Below, in pieces: positions 35,644 to 44,132 of a stretch of DNA of 64,000 bases. Every line of letters starts with the position of its first letter. The first letter of the stretch is position 1. The notes under the pieces are model-generated. The model had not been told where the DNA came from and ran no database searches. It worked only from the letters and a program-made list of their open reading frames with translations. Made by a program: the position numbers and the translations under genes. The stretch covers positions 2,790,001 through 2,854,000 of the forward strand of contig NZ_CP150481.1 of the NCBI RefSeq assembly GCF_047922965.1. The letters are read 5' to 3'. This stretch comes from Neptunicella plasticusilytica. GTDB taxonomy: Bacteria; Pseudomonadota; Gammaproteobacteria; Enterobacterales; Alteromonadaceae.

Positions 35644-36015
35644 ATGAATATGGATCTGGCAACAATCCGCATTAAAAACCTGCGTTTACGTACCTTTATC
35701 GGTATCAAGGATGATGAAATCCAGAATAAACAGGATGTTATTGTTAACGTCAAAATTCAGTACCAGGCTGAGCAGGCAGCCCAATCTGAAGATATTCAGG
35801 ATGCCCTTAATTATCGCACTATCACCAAACGCATTATCGAACTGGTTGAAAACAACCGATTTTCATTACTGGAAAAGCTAACAGCCGAAGTACTGGAAAT
35901 CGCCTCCGAGCATAAGTGGGTTAGCTATGCAGAAGTCGAAATAGATAAACCTCACGCACTGAGATTTGCCGACTCCGTTTCGCTGTGCCTATCCTGCTCC
36001 AAAAACATCCGATAA
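35644..36015 (+). CDS. folX: Dihydroneopterin triphosphate 2'-epimerase (FolX)
   Basis: 123 residues. IRIKNLRLRTFIGIKDDEIQ, DALNYRTITKRI, NNRFSLLEKLT and VEIDKPHALRFADSVS match E. coli FolX almost throughout and distinguish it from the paralog FolB. It epimerises dihydroneopterin triphosphate to the monapterin form. Start at ATG 35644 with AAGGA 10 nt upstream; the ATG at 35605 is in frame but adds an unconserved Lys/Asn-rich stretch. Confidence 0.92.
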   Translation: MNMDLATIRIKNLRLRTFIGIKDDEIQNKQDVIVNVKIQYQAEQAAQSEDIQDALNYRTITKRIIELVENNRFSLLEKLTAEVLEIASEHKWVSYAEVEIDKPHALRFADSVSLCLSCSKNIR

Positions 36016-36156
36016 CCGGACCAGAACGACAATGCATTACTAAACGCTATATAGAATATTCATAATATACTCAAATGAAATATAGATAACCACTTGCACT
36101 CACCTGCGATAATCTTTTAGCATCGCCCGCCAACTATCGGGTCGATGCGAGCATAA

Positions 36157-37137
36157 ATGACACTGCGGGCTTTTATTAACGAACTCAAACTTCTGTTGGG
36201 GATCCCCCACAACACCACCAGCCATAATGAAAAAGCCATTTCGGCCATCGGCGGATTTATGGGTATTGTAGGTGTGTTTTGGGTAACCCAGTCAGTTGTG
36301 CAAAGCGGGATGCTCAGTATTGATGGCGGTTTTCTGGTTATAGCCTCAATGGGAGCCAGCGCCGTTCTGCTATTTGCCGTACCTCACGGCGCGTTATCCC
36401 AACCCTGGGCTGTTATCGGCGGGCATCTGATCTCGGCTTTTATTGGCGTTACTTGCCTTAAACTCGCTGGCAACAGTAGCTGGGTAGCAGGCATCGCAGT
36501 AGGCATTTCCATCGGTGCAATGTATTACTTGCGCTGTATCCATCCACCTGGAGGTGCTACCGCTTTAACTGCCATTATTGGTGGCCCCGAAATTATCCAG
36601 TTGGGTTATCAATTTTTGCTGATCCCGATATTAATAAATATCGCGATTATTTTATCCGTTACTGTCAGTTTTAACTGGGCATTCAGATGGCGGCGTTATC
36701 CCGCCCATTTAGCCCATAAGCTTAAAAGCCCGCTCCCACCCAAACCCGGTGTTCGGCAATTCGAATTGACCCAGGAAGATTTTGCCGCAGCCATGCAGGA
36801 ACTGGATTCTTATGTTGATATTACCCCTGAAGGATTGACCGAATTACTCGAACTGGCCAAACAACATGCCGAAAAAAATGTCACTCATCCCGCCGAAATT
36901 ATTGCCGGTCATATATACAGCAACGGAAAACTGGGAAGTCTATGGAGTATTCGCCAAGTGGTGGATGCGGCTCCGCGTTACACTTTACCTCACAAAGATA
37001 AAGTCATTTTCAAAGTGCTGGCCGGAGATGGCGGTTACCAAACCGGTATATGTTTACGCAGTGAATTCCATCAATGGGCTCGCTTTGAAGTTATTAAACA
37101 GAATAATCAATGGGTTAAAGTAGAAAACAACGGATAA
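36157..37137 (+). CDS. HPP-family membrane protein
   Basis: 326 residues. N-terminal half holds about five transmembrane helices with the name-giving motif in CIHPPGGATALTAIIGG (about 127-143); the C-terminal cytosolic part (about 200-326) is soluble and unassigned. HPP proteins include chloroplast and cyanobacterial nitrite carriers, but bacterial two-domain forms are mostly uncharacterised. Monocistronic. Confidence 0.83.
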   Translation: MTLRAFINELKLLLGIPHNTTSHNEKAISAIGGFMGIVGVFWVTQSVVQSGMLSIDGGFLVIASMGASAVLLFAVPHGALSQPWAVIGGHLISAFIGVTCLKLAGNSSWVAGIAVGISIGAMYYLRCIHPPGGATALTAIIGGPEIIQLGYQFLLIPILINIAIILSVTVSFNWAFRWRRYPAHLAHKLKSPLPPKPGVRQFELTQEDFAAAMQELDSYVDITPEGLTELLELAKQHAEKNVTHPAEIIAGHIYSNGKLGSLWSIRQVVDAAPRYTLPHKDKVIFKVLAGDGGYQTGICLRSEFHQWARFEVIKQNNQWVKVENNG

Positions 37138-37174
37138 TCCGTCTTAACGACAGATTAAAGTCATCTAGGTCATA

Positions 37175-39436
37175 TTATAAGCTAACACTAAGTTGCGGTT
37201 TTGGTTGAGCTAGCAAGGCACTGGTTGATTTGACACTCTGTGGTCTGGCAAAAGCGTAGCCCTGAAAGTTATTGCAACCGAGGGTAATAAGCTGAGAGAC
37301 TTCCTGTTTTTGCTCAACACCTTCAGCCAGAACCTCAATATTGAACACTTGGCACATAGCAACAATGGCCTCAACTACCTTTATTTTCTTGTTATCGAGA
37401 TGAATATTGCTAATAAACTGACGGTCAATTTTCACCCTGTCAACCGGATAGGTAGTCAATTTGGATAAACCGGAATAGCCTACCCCAAAATCATCCAGAG
37501 TAATGCAAAAACCCCATTCAGATAGATACCGGGTAGTATTAACTGCTTCATCAACATTACTGGTCAAGGCTGATTCTGTTAATTCAAGCTCGATATACTG
37601 CGGTTTGATTTTATGCTCCACGACTGCACCAATTAAATGCTTGTGGAAATCGCCGCCTTCCAGATCAATACCGGAAATGTTAATCGCCACAGGTACCACA
37701 TCTAAGCCTTCGTCCTGCCACGTCCTGATTTGACGACACACATTGTCGATTAACCAATGAGTGAGTTTAGTGATCACACCAGAGTCTTCGGCAATAGGCA
37801 CGAAAACAGCAGGCGAGACTGCACCTATTACCTTAGAACTCCACCTTAACAAGGCTTCAAGCCCGACTAGCCGGCCATCACGATCGACCTTAGGCTGGTA
37901 AACTACGTATAATTCATTTTGATGAATAGCCTCGACAAGCAGCAGGTTAATTTCTTCTTTCTCGATAAATTTGCGCTGGCTGTTACCTTCATAAACGTTG
38001 ATCACCGCATTCCCTGAAATCACCGCGTACAAGGCATTATTGATCAATCGCTCCACGCTATATTTTTCGGCGTGGAAGAAAACAATCCCCATCCGTATTT
38101 CAATCGGTAACGTACAATTATCCAATGGCATGCTGGTAGGCAACCTGGCCCAGATGCTATTTAATAAACCCAGTCCTTGCTCTTTATTTATGTCGGGCAT
38201 CGCAACAACAATCGATGCCGGATCTATGCTGGCAAGCAAATATTGACAACTTACCGTTTCTCGCCATTGATTGACCACAAATTTAATCAGCTGTGGCAAA
38301 TAGGCCGAACCGTACTTTTGTTCAATAAAGTGTGAATTAGCCAGTTTGATAACCACTATCACCATAGGTTGTCGATTAAAATCCGGTAATTCCGTCACCT
38401 TTTTTTCAAACCACATACGGTTAGGTAAACCACTTAGTTCATCAAAATTTTTATAACGATTTTCCACATAGGTATGGGCCTTCATCGCTTTTTCCAGCAA
38501 TATTTTGGCACTAATATCCTGGATGGTATAAATGACATTGCCCTGAGTATGGATAGGATGACGGGTAATTTTGAACACTTTCAACTTAGAGCCAATCTGG
38601 CGATTTATTAGTGTTTCCTGATCCTCGCCTGTCACTTCCGCAAATAAGTCATTCAGCATCAATGGCTGACTTCTATGTCTAAAATCACATTGCAATAACG
38701 TATCGGCGGCGTCATTCATTTCACTGATTATGCCGCTATCATCAACTACAAATTTGGCGACTTCCGAATCGACAAACAGCGAGCGGTAAAGGTCATTTTT
38801 ACGATTCAGGATGTCATTTTTTTCCATTATCTGCATATTAACCCGTTTGGCCGCAATGCTGGCGCGGGCAATAGCAAGAGGAATAGAAATGTTGAACAGC
38901 AGAAAAACCAAGCTTTGTATGTAGAAATCGGCTGCGGATAAATCGCCGGGTAAACCAAGGTATTGTCCAAGGTGCACATCATTCAGCAAACAAACCAAAG
39001 GAACAATATTGAATAGCATACATACTATTCCCGCTCTGGCACCTAGCAATGCAAAAGCCAGCAGAGTAGTGGTATACATATAAATAAACCCGAATTTCGA
39101 CAGCTCCGGATCTTTTATAAACAAGTTAATGCATATACCGCTGGCAAAGATTGTCAAAATTAGGCCACAAGCCGCCACCTTGTAATAACGTTTACTTAGC
39201 CAAAGTAGACTGGTTGCCATCAAATAGAATGACAGGGTTAAGAGCAGGACATGGTATAAATTCAGTTGCAGAGCCTTGACTGAACTGTGAATGACAATAA
39301 CCAGGCACAGGACAAGACTCGAAATCAAAATGATGCGCAAGGCACTGACTCGCCAGCTATCTACCCCAGCTATCGCGGCCTGATTATCATCAAGCATGAG
39401 ATAAGCGTACAATCTTTCCTGCAAAAGAGTCAGCAT
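37175..39436 (-). CDS. Membrane-bound c-di-GMP phosphodiesterase with degenerate GGDEF and active EAL
   Basis: 753 residues. Order: six to seven transmembrane helices (about 25-195), a PAS-like domain (about 210-320), a GGDEF domain (about 335-490) and an EAL domain (about 500-745). The GGDEF signature is replaced by DPASI, so cyclase activity is not expected. The EAL domain keeps EALLRW, AINISG, ELTES, LDDFGVGYSGL, VKIDRQF, LAEGVE and QGYAFARP, that is, all metal and catalytic residues I look for. It should hydrolyse c-di-GMP in response to a membrane or PAS signal. Confidence 0.9.
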   Translation of the reverse strand: MLTLLQERLYAYLMLDDNQAAIAGVDSWRVSALRIILISSLVLCLVIVIHSSVKALQLNLYHVLLLTLSFYLMATSLLWLSKRYYKVAACGLILTIFASGICINLFIKDPELSKFGFIYMYTTTLLAFALLGARAGIVCMLFNIVPLVCLLNDVHLGQYLGLPGDLSAADFYIQSLVFLLFNISIPLAIARASIAAKRVNMQIMEKNDILNRKNDLYRSLFVDSEVAKFVVDDSGIISEMNDAADTLLQCDFRHRSQPLMLNDLFAEVTGEDQETLINRQIGSKLKVFKITRHPIHTQGNVIYTIQDISAKILLEKAMKAHTYVENRYKNFDELSGLPNRMWFEKKVTELPDFNRQPMVIVVIKLANSHFIEQKYGSAYLPQLIKFVVNQWRETVSCQYLLASIDPASIVVAMPDINKEQGLGLLNSIWARLPTSMPLDNCTLPIEIRMGIVFFHAEKYSVERLINNALYAVISGNAVINVYEGNSQRKFIEKEEINLLLVEAIHQNELYVVYQPKVDRDGRLVGLEALLRWSSKVIGAVSPAVFVPIAEDSGVITKLTHWLIDNVCRQIRTWQDEGLDVVPVAINISGIDLEGGDFHKHLIGAVVEHKIKPQYIELELTESALTSNVDEAVNTTRYLSEWGFCITLDDFGVGYSGLSKLTTYPVDRVKIDRQFISNIHLDNKKIKVVEAIVAMCQVFNIEVLAEGVEQKQEVSQLITLGCNNFQGYAFARPQSVKSTSALLAQPKPQLSVSL

Positions 39437-39579
39437 ATTAAGGTTACTTTATGTTTATAAGAATGGTAATCCTTTGAATAATCTATAGGTTTTAGCTACC
39501 GGTAGCAAAGCTTAATGCCCTTTTAAAGTTGTATCAATTTGTAATCAGAAAGCATTTATGAGACACACACAGTCAAAAT

Positions 39580-39602
39580 CGCCTGCAACAACCCGGCAGG
39601 CG
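39580..39602 (-). terminator. Probable terminator after the small gene at 39644
   Basis: 7-bp perfect stem CGCCTGC/GCAGGCG with a 9-nt loop; leftward it is followed by ATTTTG, a weak T-run. It sits between two leftward genes and likely ends the ybbA-ybbP unit. Confidence 0.5.
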
Positions 39603-39643
39603 TTTCAATCTATGCCTAACAAAAATAACTGTAAGAACGTCGA

Positions 39644-39865
39644 CTAATAACAGGAATTAGGTGAGCTGTGCGGGTTTACCTCACCATCAACTTCTTCGGG
39701 ATCGACGTCATTGACCAGCAGCACTTCCCGGACAGTTTCGATATGCTCAAGAATATGCTGATAATTATCACCATATTCATATTTAGTCACTTCAATCGCC
39801 TTGGGCATATAACTGAACGCCACTTTTAACGCCCAAAGTGCCTCATCACTTAATTTTTCACTCAT
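39644..39865 (-). CDS. Small conserved-looking protein, unknown function
   Basis: 73 residues from the ATG at 39865 (GGGGAG 8 nt upstream). Mostly helical, acidic, with KVAFSYMPKAIEVTKYEYG and a C-terminal NPHSSPNSCY. No signal peptide and no family recognised. An in-frame start at 39970 lies inside ybbP and is rejected. Probably co-transcribed after ybbP. Confidence 0.6.
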   Translation of the reverse strand: MSEKLSDEALWALKVAFSYMPKAIEVTKYEYGDNYQHILEHIETVREVLLVNDVDPEEVDGEVNPHSSPNSCY

Positions 39866-39905
39866 ATATTTTTCTCCCCGGGATGCTTGCTGACGGCACA
39901 GGCTA

Positions 39906-42413
39906 CTACACCATATTACGCAGTAACTGACTGGTATTAAGTGATAATAAACGCCAGCAACTGATTGCACCTAATATCCCCACCACTAACGCGCCTACCA
40001 GGGGTGCCAGTATCCAGAATTGCCAATGCAGCGTAAATTCCATGTCAAAAATCTGGCTTTGTAATAAATATAAAGTGAGTTCGTTGGCCAGCGCCGCCAT
40101 CGCCCCGGCAACCACACCAATAATCACAAACTCGAAGATCACACTAAAACGGATCAAACTGCCTTTGGCACCCAAGGTTCTTAAAATCGCCAATTCCTGC
40201 AAGCGTTCATCCATGCTGGCCTGTACCTGCGCTATCAACACCAGTGAGCCGGCACATAGTACCAGTACCAGGATAAACTCCACCGCCAGAGACACCTGAT
40301 CAACGATGTCGCGCAACTGGTTGATTCTGGCATCCACGTCAAACAGGCTAACGCTGGAAAACGGTGCCATTAATCGGGTTAAGTCTGACTTGCGCTCGTC
40401 GCCCAAATGAAAACTGGTAATATAAGTGGCGGCAAAATCACGCATCGCCTCAGGTTGAAAAATAAAATAAAAGTTTGGCTTCATACTCTGCCAGTTCACT
40501 TCGCGTAGACTGGTGACCTTGGCTTCCAATATCTGGCCACCAATATTGAACGTCAGCATATCTCCAAGCTGAATATCCAGCCGCTCGGCAATTTTTTCTT
40601 CGACTGAGACTTCTTTGACATCATCTGTTTGCTGACCAAACCATTGACCAGCCACAATTTTATTACCCTCCTGAACCTGTTCAATCCAGGTTAGCGCAGC
40701 TTCCCGTCCCAAACCGGCTCGTCCTTCGTTCTGGCCCTCATCATCTTCCTTGGATACTGCCGTTCTGACTGATTCACCGTCAATTACCGACAAACGGCCG
40801 CGGATCATCGGATACAAGTCACCGGTTTTCACCTTCAGGTCGGCAAAATGTTGTTTTACTTCCGGTAACTGCTGCTGGGTAATATTGGCCATAAAGTAAT
40901 TAGGCGTACCTTCCGGTAGCTGATCGCGCCACTGGCTGACCATATCGTTGCGCATCACCAGTACCACCAACAGTAACAACAAGGTAATCGAGAAACTGAT
41001 TAGTTGAACGGAGTTATCCATTGCCCGACGACGAATCCGGGCCCAGGCCAATTGCCAGGCACCTATGCTACCCTGTCCCAACTTCCTACCCAAGCGAATT
41101 AAGCCCATGGTCACAAACAACAATAACAACACCAGCAATATGCCGCATCCAAACAGGATCAGACTAATTTTGATATCACCACTGTAGGCCCACATCAGCA
41201 ATAAAATAGCGGTTCCGGCAGCAACAAACTGGATAAAACGGGCGCTGATATTCGCCCCCATATCGCGACGCAGCACCCGTAATGGCGGTACCGAAAACAG
41301 TTTTAACAATGGATAAAGAGAAAATAATACGGCGCAAACAAAGCCGGTAAACACAGCGACCAGCACCGGTCGCCAATACCAGGAATCCAAGTTGACCGGC
41401 ACCTGTTCGGCAATCGCCAAAATCACACCTTGTTGAATCAGATAGCCAAACAGCACACCTAAAATAATACCGGTTAAGGTGATTAAAAAAATCTGCAACA
41501 AATAGATTTTTTGCACCAATGCCCGACTGGCACCCAGGGTTTTCATAATGGCGACAGGATCAAAATGGCGCTGACTGTAACGTTGCGCAGCAACGGCAAT
41601 CGAAACCGAGGCCAACACAATAGCTAACAAACTGGCTAACAGAAAATAACGCTCTGCGCGGCGTACCGAGCGGCCGATAGCCGAATCATCATCTGCCACC
41701 GAATACCAGCGTTGTAATTCACGGTTTAATTGTGGTTCCAGCCAGTCATAATAATCATTCAGGGCACTTTCATCGCCAGTAAAAAAATAACGATAACCGA
41801 CTCGGCTGCCTGGACCGGCAATATGGGTCGACTCAAGATCAACCAGACGCATCAATACCAGATGATCATTGCCAAATACACTAAAACCCCGATCCGGGAT
41901 GTCCGCCACCACCTTGCTGATCGTCAGCAACGCATCACCGATTTCCAGCTTGTCACCTATTTTCACCCCTAAAACCTGGAATAAACGGGAATCAATCCAG
42001 ATTTCGCCGCTGGCCGGCAGTTGATCTGTTTCCTGCGCCAGCTCAAAAGGCTGGTTGCTGAATTTAACCTTGCCTTTAAGCGGATAATTTTGATTTACCG
42101 CCCGCACATCGGCCAGCACCATTTTATCGTTGGCAAACACCATCGAGCGCATAGCGCGTTGCTGGGCATGTTTGAGGCCATCACTTTCCGCCTTGGTTAT
42201 CCATTCAGCATCGACCGGTTTGGACGAACTCAGCCCTCTGTCAGCCGCCATAAACTGGGCACTTTTCTCGGTTAAGGCAGACTGTAATCTGGCGCTGAAC
42301 ATCGACAATGACAATACCGCAGCCACGGATAAAATAATGGCTACAAGGATAATGGTCAGTTCTCCCCGTCTTGCTTCGTGGCGAAATAAACGCCATGCCA
42401 AACTAACCCACAC
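39906..42413 (-). CDS. ybbP: ABC transporter permease, YbbP/FtsX family
   Basis: 835 residues. N-terminal helix, a large periplasmic MacB-like region (about 50-245), three helices, a second periplasmic region and three C-terminal helices: two FtsX-type permease units as in YbbP. The start MWVSLAWRLFRHEARRGELT matches the family N-terminus and uses GTG at 42413 with GAGGAA 7 nt upstream; it overlaps ybbA by 11 nt. Longer in-frame starts up to 42515 lie inside ybbA. With YbbA and TesA it forms a conserved set, probably acting on the envelope rather than importing a solute. Confidence 0.88.
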   Translation of the reverse strand: MWVSLAWRLFRHEARRGELTIILVAIILSVAAVLSLSMFSARLQSALTEKSAQFMAADRGLSSSKPVDAEWITKAESDGLKHAQQRAMRSMVFANDKMVLADVRAVNQNYPLKGKVKFSNQPFELAQETDQLPASGEIWIDSRLFQVLGVKIGDKLEIGDALLTISKVVADIPDRGFSVFGNDHLVLMRLVDLESTHIAGPGSRVGYRYFFTGDESALNDYYDWLEPQLNRELQRWYSVADDDSAIGRSVRRAERYFLLASLLAIVLASVSIAVAAQRYSQRHFDPVAIMKTLGASRALVQKIYLLQIFLITLTGIILGVLFGYLIQQGVILAIAEQVPVNLDSWYWRPVLVAVFTGFVCAVLFSLYPLLKLFSVPPLRVLRRDMGANISARFIQFVAAGTAILLLMWAYSGDIKISLILFGCGILLVLLLLFVTMGLIRLGRKLGQGSIGAWQLAWARIRRRAMDNSVQLISFSITLLLLLVVLVMRNDMVSQWRDQLPEGTPNYFMANITQQQLPEVKQHFADLKVKTGDLYPMIRGRLSVIDGESVRTAVSKEDDEGQNEGRAGLGREAALTWIEQVQEGNKIVAGQWFGQQTDDVKEVSVEEKIAERLDIQLGDMLTFNIGGQILEAKVTSLREVNWQSMKPNFYFIFQPEAMRDFAATYITSFHLGDERKSDLTRLMAPFSSVSLFDVDARINQLRDIVDQVSLAVEFILVLVLCAGSLVLIAQVQASMDERLQELAILRTLGAKGSLIRFSVIFEFVIIGVVAGAMAALANELTLYLLQSQIFDMEFTLHWQFWILAPLVGALVVGILGAISCWRLLSLNTSQLLRNMV

Positions 42414-43110
42414 GACTTTGTTCCTCAACGGATTCAGCAGTAGATGCATCAGATTCAGATAGCTCGCCACCATGCATATGTAACTGACGCTCGCAACGCG
42501 CCGCCAATTCGGCATCGTGGGTGACTAAAATCAGTGTCGTATCGGATTCCTGATTAAGCCGGAATAACAGATTTTCAATTTTCTCACCGTTTGTTGCATC
42601 CAGATTGCCGGTAGGTTCATCAGCAAACAAAATTTTAGGACGGGTAATAAAAGCCCGGGCAATAGCAACCCGCTGCTGTTCACCGCCACTGAGCTGATTG
42701 GGATAATGATTGGCTCGATGATCCAGTCCTACCAGTTTAAGTATTTCATCGGCACGTTGCTTGGCATCGGCCAGGCCGCTAATTTGGGCTGGTAGCAACA
42801 CATTTTCCAACGCAGTCAGGCTTTGTACCAACATAAAACTCTGAAAGATAAAACCGACCTTTTCGCCTCGTAAACGGGCCCTTTGCTCTTCGTCCATCGA
42901 ATGCAGGGCTAAGCCATCCAGATAAATTTCACCACTGCTGACAGTATCCAGTCCGGCTAGCAAACCTAGCAAAGTGGACTTGCCTGAACCCGAGGCACCG
43001 ACAATGGCGACGGATTCACCCGACTTGACAATCACGTCAATTGGTTGAAGGATTTGCAAACTTCCTTCCGAGGTTGTTACTGTTTTGGTTAAAGCTCTAG
43101 TTTCTATCAT
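42403..43110 (-). CDS. ybbA: ABC transporter ATP-binding protein YbbA
   Basis: 235 residues, a LolD/MacB-type ATPase. Walker A GASGSGKS (about 38-45), Q loop, signature LSGGEQQR, Walker B ILFADEPTGNLD and switch His in VTHDAE are intact. It powers the YbbP permease. Translation of ybbP is coupled to its end. Divergent from tesA with 19 bp between the two start codons, as in E. coli. Confidence 0.92.
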   Translation of the reverse strand: MIETRALTKTVTTSEGSLQILQPIDVIVKSGESVAIVGASGSGKSTLLGLLAGLDTVSSGEIYLDGLALHSMDEEQRARLRGEKVGFIFQSFMLVQSLTALENVLLPAQISGLADAKQRADEILKLVGLDHRANHYPNQLSGGEQQRVAIARAFITRPKILFADEPTGNLDATNGEKIENLLFRLNQESDTTLILVTHDAELAARCERQLHMHGGELSESDASTAESVEEQSRVG

Positions 43111-43129
43111 CTAACTGAGGATCCTGTTA

Positions 43130-43744
43130 ATGCGTCGCAAAGTGCTGTTTTTGCTGTTACCGCTGTTTTTTTTCTCTGCCCAGCTGCTGGCAGCACAATA
43201 TAAATTACTTGTTCTAGGCGATAGCCTAAGTGCAGCCTATGGGTTGAAGCAAGAGCAAGGTTGGGTAACTTTGTTACAAAATGCATGGAAACAACAGAAT
43301 ATCGATGTGGTTAATGGTGCCATCAGCGGTGATACCACCGATGGTGGACTAGGCAGATTACCCCGTTTACTGCAACAAACACAGCCCACTCATTTACTTA
43401 TCGAACTGGGTGGCAATGACGGATTGCAGGGTTATCCGGTAAACAATATGAAAAAAAATCTGGCCGCAATGATTGAGCTGGCACAAAAACAGGGGGTTGA
43501 TGTGTTTCTGCAGCAAATGCGCATTCCAACCAACTACGGTGCCCGTTATACAAGCATGTTTGAACAAAGTTATGTTGACCTTGCCGAACAATATCAAGTT
43601 CCACTTATCCCATTTTTACTGGAAAATATCGCTCTTAATCCTGAGTTGATGCAAAGAGACAGTATTCATCCCAAAGCCGAAGCCCAACCCAAAATCAGTG
43701 AGTTTATGCGCGAGCAACTAGAGCCGTATATATTAACCGAATGA
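43130..43744 (+). CDS. tesA: Multifunctional esterase / thioesterase I / lysophospholipase L1 (TesA)
   Basis: 204 residues of the SGNH hydrolase family. Signal peptide (about 1-22), block I GDSLS with catalytic Ser32, block II Gly in NGAISGDTT, block III GGND, and block V DSIHP with the catalytic Asp/His. Periplasmic; hydrolyses acyl-CoA, esters and lysophospholipids. The tesA/ybbA/ybbP arrangement supports the assignment. Confidence 0.92.
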   Translation: MRRKVLFLLLPLFFFSAQLLAAQYKLLVLGDSLSAAYGLKQEQGWVTLLQNAWKQQNIDVVNGAISGDTTDGGLGRLPRLLQQTQPTHLLIELGGNDGLQGYPVNNMKKNLAAMIELAQKQGVDVFLQQMRIPTNYGARYTSMFEQSYVDLAEQYQVPLIPFLLENIALNPELMQRDSIHPKAEAQPKISEFMREQLEPYILTE

Positions 43745-43811
43745 ACAGATATCACAGGAAATTAAATGATCCCTTATCTATACTGGATCAATCGCAACCC
43801 AGCAGGGGAAA

Positions 43812-43985
43812 ATGATGGAAATTAGTTCATCGACAAACTCGTCTATTCCGGCGGCTCAGTCACAACAGACGCCGCCTCCACAACAACAAGCGCAGCAAGA
43901 GCAACAAACCGCAGAACTGGAGGCAGCCCGCACAGCACCAGACCCGGAGCAGCGCAGTGGCACAATAATCAACACTCAGGCATAA
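43812..43985 (+). CDS. Small Gln/Pro-rich protein, unknown function
   Basis: 57 residues starting with two ATG codons (43812 and 43815) behind a good AGGGGAAA site. The middle is low-complexity (Gln runs with Ala, Pro, Glu), the end reads RSGTIINTQA. No signal peptide or membrane segment. It occupies most of the 388-bp space between tesA and the large kinase; the remaining ~150 bp hold no further ORF I can support. Coding evidence is the ribosome site and the open frame only. Confidence 0.5.
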   Translation: MMEISSSTNSSIPAAQSQQTPPPQQQAQQEQQTAELEAARTAPDPEQRSGTIINTQA

Positions 43986-44132
43986 CAACATTCATATTGG
44001 AACTGTGCCCTTTTAGCTCGATATTGTCTGTTTGCCGGTATAAGGTTGCATTGTGACTTTAATTAATAAGGACGTTATCAGTATGATTGTGAACCCGCTA
44101 TTTCAGCTAGTAGTATAGGTGCCATTTTCTGT

